Source: a virus | Length of the DNA: 38,413 bases | Direction: 5' to 3' (one strand) | IMG/VR virus record: IMGVR_UViG_3300042391_001489 | Span: 1 to 38,413 of that record | In this document: piece after piece, positions 33,549 to 38,413 of the stretch | Layout: every line of letters starts with the position of its first letter | Position numbering within the stretch: the stretch's first letter is position 1 | Notes under the pieces: model-generated | Told to the model about the DNA's origin: nothing | The model's database searches: none | The model's input: the letters and a program-made list of their open reading frames with translations, nothing else | Program-made: the position numbers and the translations under genes

Positions 33549-34646
33549 CTAGATTTTTTCTAGGATGACGCGCATTGTTGCATCCCAATCTTCGCCGCGC
33601 TTGTTCATCGTGAAATTTTGCAGCATTTCAAGATTGTGGCCAACCTCGTCTCTTCTGATATGGGTTCGACGTAATTCGTCTAAATGGTGAACCCAGTCGT
33701 CCGGAGTATACGCAACACGGCCAATTCCTTGGTCGGCAAGAATTTTGTACTCTGGAGAGTATGAGGAAATAAAAGGAACACCAGCAGCAGCATATTCAAG
33801 GCCTTTGATGAAAGATTTTGCATGGTTGAATGGAATGTTGTTTAGAGGCACCATGCCAATGTCTATCGGTTGAAATAGTCCTGGATACGACAAAATTGGA
33901 GCCAATGGGAGGGTTCTTGTTATGTTGTCGGGTATACCGAGTTGGCGGTTTGCTGATGGAGCTCCATTTGTTGTATGCCCAGAGTGATGAAAACCTATTC
34001 TTCTATCAACCAAGTATTTACCAAGAAATGATGAGAGCGTCTCTAGGTCACCAGAGCGCCATGGGGTAGCCCCAACCCACCCGAGTCTTAAGCGATGATT
34101 CGTTCTTGGTGTGCGTGGTTTCCATCTTTCTATGTCTATTCCATTCCTGACCATGAAAACATTTTCTCTTTTTGCTGCATAATAGTCAAACAGGAATGGA
34201 GTTGAAGTGATTACAGCGTCTGCCTGCATTATTATCTGCGCGTAAATATCTCTATTGTTATCGGGATTAGTCGTTGGGTCTGTGGCTTTGTATGCTTGAT
34301 TTGTTGTGGCGAGTCCGTCAAACCAGTCATCGACGTCAACTACTATTTTCTGTCCCATTTTTTGCGCAAGGGGCATCGCTTCAAGCACTTCGCGTTGCAT
34401 TAGAAGTTTGAAAACAATAATATCCCAACCATGGATAGCTTTGTCTCCAGGGACAACCATCCCAAACCCGCGTTGTGGGTTGAAGCCCGGAAAACCAACA
34501 GTGGCAAACCATCCATGTTTGTTCAGTTGGTCTGCGGGGAGCTTGCATCTGTACCAAGCACAACCATTGGGTTGCAGTGGGTCAGTACCCCAGGCCCAGT
34601 CTGATGTTAGGTAGCCAATTGTCGGCTTGCGTTTCTTTGGGGCCAT
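33549..34646 (-). CDS. GT-B (family 4-like) glycosyltransferase, 365 aa
   Basis: The N-terminal Rossmann half has GYLTSDWAWGTDPLQPNGCA and a VVDVDDWFDG segment. The C-terminal half has LRLGWVGATPWRSGD, IGMVPLNNIPFNHAKSFIKG and LEYAAAGVPFISSYSPEY, the last two being the E-x7-E-like donor-binding region of GT4/GT1 enzymes (KGLEYAAAGVPFISS). It is the first gene of the operon on the minus strand, about 90 bp from the divergent holin-like gene. Confidence 0.85.
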   Translation of the reverse strand: MAPKKRKPTIGYLTSDWAWGTDPLQPNGCAWYRCKLPADQLNKHGWFATVGFPGFNPQRGFGMVVPGDKAIHGWDIIVFKLLMQREVLEAMPLAQKMGQKIVVDVDDWFDGLATTNQAYKATDPTTNPDNNRDIYAQIIMQADAVITSTPFLFDYYAAKRENVFMVRNGIDIERWKPRTPRTNHRLRLGWVGATPWRSGDLETLSSFLGKYLVDRRIGFHHSGHTTNGAPSANRQLGIPDNITRTLPLAPILSYPGLFQPIDIGMVPLNNIPFNHAKSFIKGLEYAAAGVPFISSYSPEYKILADQGIGRVAYTPDDWVHHLDELRRTHIRRDEVGHNLEMLQNFTMNKRGEDWDATMRVILEKI

Positions 34647-34675
34647 TCGATAGACAATAGCATGTACCGCAAGGA

Positions 34676-34704
34676 TTGTAGGACTAAATCATGTGTGGTA
34701 AATT
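34676..34704 (+). promoter_or_regulatory. sigma-70-type promoter
   Basis: TTGTAG at 34676-34681, a 17-nt spacer, TAAATT at 34699-34704, followed by the leader ATACACCTAAACAAATTGGAG and the ATG at 34735. It drives the virion-side genes. Confidence 0.6.
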
Positions 34705-34734
34705 AGATACACCTAAACAAATTGGAGAAAACAT

Positions 34735-34950
34735 ATGGGAACTTCCTTTATCAAAGACATTGCGGAAAGAGCAGCTAGAACATTCGTTCAGGCTTACCTT
34801 GGGGCATGGATTGCAACTGGAGCAGATTCTGACGGTCTCCTAAATCAGGACAACCTCAAAATCGGAGTTACGGCAGTTGCGCTTTCAATAGCCATGTCGA
34901 TGGGTCTCAAAAAGGTCGGCCCAAACAAGGATTCAGCTTCGGCTATTTAG
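34735..34950 (+). CDS. r1t-type holin-like protein, 71 aa
   Basis: GGAG 8 nt before the ATG. The start GTSFIKDIAERAARTFVQAY with a long hydrophobic helix (LGAWIATGADSD) and a second one (IGVTAVALSIAMSMGLKK) matches the WKDxAERAxRTFxQ pattern of r1t-like phage holins. The second helix is amphipathic and ends in a lysine-rich tail. It is the second lysis-type protein in the window, located at the virion side rather than next to the endolysin. Confidence 0.8.
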   Translation: MGTSFIKDIAERAARTFVQAYLGAWIATGADSDGLLNQDNLKIGVTAVALSIAMSMGLKKVGPNKDSASAI

Positions 34951-34955
34951 TGATA

Positions 34956-34970
34956 TCTGCTCGTAGCAGA
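34956..34970 (+). terminator. hairpin TCTGCT-CGT-AGCAGA
   Basis: A perfect 6-bp stem 5 nt after the holin-like stop, followed by CTGTTTCC. Weak terminator or processing signal. Confidence 0.35.
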
Positions 34971-34976
34971 CTGTTT

Positions 34977-35009
34977 CCTAATCTACAATCGTTATGGTTT
35001 CTGATTAGG
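34977..35009 (+). promoter_or_regulatory. hairpin that buries the ribosome site of the next gene
   Basis: CCTAATC at 34977-34983 pairs with GATTAGG at 35003-35009; the right arm contains most of the TTAGGAG ribosome site of the gene at 35021. A TATGGT -10-like box lies in the loop. Translation control by opening of this stem is plausible. Confidence 0.45.
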
Positions 35010-35020
35010 AGAGCGCGCCC

Positions 35021-35404
35021 ATGATTGCTGGTATCTACAACATAACCTGTGAGCAGGGTTCGTCGTTTTCGCGCATCCTGGAAATAGAGCAGCCAGACCT
35101 CGCAACCGACCCAACTGGTCAGACATACGAAGAATTTGACTTAACTGGTTACACCGCGAGAATGCAGGTACGAAGAACCATCGAGTCAGCATCTGCAATA
35201 GTCACCTTGACCACAGAGAACCTAGGGTTGGAAATAAATCCGGTTGGCGGCACTACAAATTTAATAGCGATGTCGATGTCTGCGTCGGTTACGGCATCTA
35301 TAAATAGTAGTGGTGTCTATGACCTTGAAATCATTGACAACGGTGGCTTTGTGTCAAAGGTTATAAAAGGAGCATTTACGCTCATCCCAGAGGTTACTAG
35401 ATGA
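35021..35404 (+). CDS. tail-associated structural protein, 127 aa
   Basis: IYNITCEQGSSFSRILEIEQ followed by YEEFDLTGYTARMQVRRTIE and a beta-rich rest (SSGVYDLEIIDNGG, KVIKGAFTLIPEV) match a family found beside tail-fibre genes in T4-like phages, with an immunoglobulin-like all-beta appearance. It is probably a baseplate or fibre-attachment component. ATGA coupling to the next gene. Confidence 0.7.
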   Translation: MIAGIYNITCEQGSSFSRILEIEQPDLATDPTGQTYEEFDLTGYTARMQVRRTIESASAIVTLTTENLGLEINPVGGTTNLIAMSMSASVTASINSSGVYDLEIIDNGGFVSKVIKGAFTLIPEVTR

Positions 35405-35712
35405 GCAATGTCCCAAATCAGGTAAATATTCGCGAGGATACCCCAAATCAGGTAATCGTAAATCAAGATGCACAAAATCAGGTTGTTGTCAGGTTTGCTG
35501 GAGCCGGCTCCTCAAACACTAGACGCCATATTCACGAACAGGGGAGTGCTTCAACGACATGGGTAATAACCCATACGCTCGGAGGAAAGCCACAGGTAAC
35601 CATTGTGGATTCTGCAGATACCCATGTATTTGGTGAGGTACAATACAATAGTAATACTCAGATTACGGTCATGTTTTCTTCGGCATTTTCTGGAAAAGCA
35701 TATCTCACATAA
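35401..35712 (+). CDS. small tail-fibre-associated protein with NQV repeats, 103 aa
   Basis: NQV appears four times near the N-terminus (NQVNIRED, NQVIVNQD, NQVVVRF), one every 9-14 residues, suggesting a short repeating beta structure. The C-terminal STTWVITHTLGGKPQVTIVD onward resembles the last domain of phage fibre and tail-tip proteins. Virion structural role likely. Confidence 0.7.
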   Translation: MSNVPNQVNIREDTPNQVIVNQDAQNQVVVRFAGAGSSNTRRHIHEQGSASTTWVITHTLGGKPQVTIVDSADTHVFGEVQYNSNTQITVMFSSAFSGKAYLT

Positions 35713-35724
35713 GGTGGAGCAAAA

Positions 35725-37038
35725 ATGGCGCAAAAATTTCTAACCAACATTGACCTCAATCGCAATCAGCTCATTAATTCTAGCTTTGAGGTGCTTGCAA
35801 GCGACCCATCGACAAACCTATTTGATGGACGGATGTACTTCAATAGCGCCGATGGTGTTATCAAGATTTATGACTTAACCGCTGCCGCATGGCGAAAGGT
35901 CGTTGCCGGGGTTGGCGAGGCCGCCGGTGTAATTGCGGGCGGTTCACACGCCACAGCACTCACCATTGTTGAGTCCAATGGACAAATCACGATTACTCCA
36001 AACCTTGCAACATCTGCAAGCGCTGGTTTGTTGTCCGCTTCAGACTTTTCGAAGCTGGCTGATGCCGCATCTGAAGCAACCGCAAACAAGCTTGTCATAA
36101 GAGATGGAAGCGGTCAAGCAAAGTTTGGTACACCAACTGACGATGCACATGCTGCTACCAAGGCTTATGTAGATGCTGCCCGCTCGGGCCTAGACGTCAA
36201 GCAGTCAGTTCGCGCTGCAACTACTACTGCTGTACTTCTTGCTTCTGGTCTAGAGAACGGCGACACGCTTGATGGCGTAACTCTTGCTACTGGGGACCGT
36301 GTTCTCGTAAAGAACCAGAGCACCCAGTCTGAAAACGGTATCTACGTTGTTCAGGCAACTGGCGCTGCGGTTCGTGCAACTGATTTTGATGGAACCGGCG
36401 AAGTGTCCGGTGGAGCGTTTACTTTTGTTGAAGAAGGTACCGCAAATGCAGACTCTGGCTGGGTTGTAACAAGCAACGGAGCCATCACTGTAGGCACAGA
36501 TGCAATCGAATGGGTCCAGTTCTCTGGTGCTGGCCAAATCACTGCTGGTGACGGTCTCACAAAAACTGGAAATACGATTAATGCTGTTGGAACAGCGGGT
36601 CGTATATCTGTTTCTTCGGATGCCATTGACATCGATTCTACGTACATTGGTCAAAACACCATCACAACCCTTGGAACAATCACTACTGGTGTTTGGAACG
36701 GTACAGATGTTGCTGTCGCAGACGGTGGTACTGGTGCGTCAGATGCAGCAAGTGCTCGCACAAACCTTGGTATTAAAACGTCTGCAGGAACTGCGAATAC
36801 TACTACTCCAGCTCTTGCTCGCATCGCAAGCAAAGGCTGTGCAGCTAGCGCTGGTGGAACCTCCACAACCCAGGTTGACCACATGTTCAACTCAACGAAC
36901 GTTATTGTTCAGATTTTTGAAGTATCAGGTGGTGCTACGGTAATTGGTGACGTTGCTCGCACGAACGCCGACACGGTAACAGTTACTCTTCTTGGAACAA
37001 TTACAGCAGGTGACTACACTATCGTAGTAACGGGTTAA
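35725..37038 (+). CDS. tail-fibre-like structural protein, 437 aa
   Basis: Start MAQKFLTNIDLNRNQLIN. The middle TPTDDAHAATKAYVDAARSG, LDVKQSVRAATT, GDRVLVKNQSTQSENGIYVV, EEGTANADSGWVVTS and VQFSGAGQITAG is the recurrent pattern of T4-like and marine phage tail fibres. A VADGGTGASDAASARTNLG block, common in phage fibres, sits before a trimerisation-type C-terminus. All-beta, low in Cys. It is probably the host-recognition fibre or its connector. Confidence 0.85.
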   Translation: MAQKFLTNIDLNRNQLINSSFEVLASDPSTNLFDGRMYFNSADGVIKIYDLTAAAWRKVVAGVGEAAGVIAGGSHATALTIVESNGQITITPNLATSASAGLLSASDFSKLADAASEATANKLVIRDGSGQAKFGTPTDDAHAATKAYVDAARSGLDVKQSVRAATTTAVLLASGLENGDTLDGVTLATGDRVLVKNQSTQSENGIYVVQATGAAVRATDFDGTGEVSGGAFTFVEEGTANADSGWVVTSNGAITVGTDAIEWVQFSGAGQITAGDGLTKTGNTINAVGTAGRISVSSDAIDIDSTYIGQNTITTLGTITTGVWNGTDVAVADGGTGASDAASARTNLGIKTSAGTANTTTPALARIASKGCAASAGGTSTTQVDHMFNSTNVIVQIFEVSGGATVIGDVARTNADTVTVTLLGTITAGDYTIVVTG

Positions 37039-37051
37039 GTTTTAAAAACAA

Positions 37052-38413
<1,362 letters not shown>

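Overview
The window reads as part of a tailed-phage (or prophage) genome of an actinobacterial host. The evidence for phage is dense, short, overlapping genes, a lysis cassette with an endolysin, replication-organiser-like proteins and a tail-fibre module. The evidence for an actinobacterial host is a WhiB-family protein, a Helicase-Associated-domain regulator, and a large surface protein of a style I associate with aquatic Actinobacteria (inference). No terminase, capsid, polymerase or integrase gene is present, so this is a fragment. Phage versus prophage cannot be decided, and I recognise no tRNA or CRISPR array.

Region 1 (about 1-12.4 kb, + strand) is an early-type region of about 28 small genes, mostly unrecognised. 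Exceptions are a YubB/DUF1281-like protein, a Cro/CI-type HTH protein, a DUF4314 protein, zinc-ribbon proteins and a MoxR-like AAA+ ATPase paired with a HExxH/VWA protein. The region is cut into transcription units by a repeated module: a GC-rich AGCCCCG...CGGGGCT hairpin, a highly stereotyped promoter (TGGAAA, then an 18-nt spacer beginning TCTGAAGCACC, then TANNNT; 11 copies, spacing exactly 18 in all), a short leader with ACCTACTACTAA, and a GAAAGGA or AAGGAG ribosome site. After the MoxR/VWA pair lies a three-hairpin RNA candidate whose largest loop carries CCTCCTTTC, identical to the anti-Shine-Dalgarno end of 16S rRNA.

Region 2 (about 12.4-18.5 kb) holds a two-gene minus-strand island (membrane protein and HA-domain/HTH regulator) facing a divergent control region. 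It continues with a DUF1599-like protein, a 590-bp structured and gene-poor stretch, two replication-module proteins, ribbon-helix-helix proteins, two tiny membrane proteins, a convergent WhiB gene and an HNH-type zinc-finger protein. A second repeat, CGGTGGTGGA, is scattered on the + strand from 1.9 to 15.7 kb.

Region 3 (about 18.5-24.1 kb, mostly minus strand) has a four-gene unit (HTH, metallophosphoesterase, small winged-helix-like protein, proteasome-beta/HslV-like peptidase), a divergent winged-helix regulator, and the lysis cassette: M15 endolysin with peptidoglycan-binding domain, several small membrane proteins and a lipoprotein.

Region 4 (24.2-34.6 kb, minus strand) carries a 1543-residue secreted, membrane-anchored, multidomain surface protein. 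Upstream of it is a six-gene, mostly overlapping glycan operon (GT4, GT2, HAD-nucleotidyltransferase fusion, two methyltransferases, GDPD-like/glycosyltransferase fusion) that could remodel the host surface or decorate virions.

Region 5 (34.7-38.4 kb, + strand) starts the virion module: an r1t-type small holin-like protein, two small tail-associated proteins, a tail-fibre-like protein, and a collagen-like fibre gene that runs off the window.
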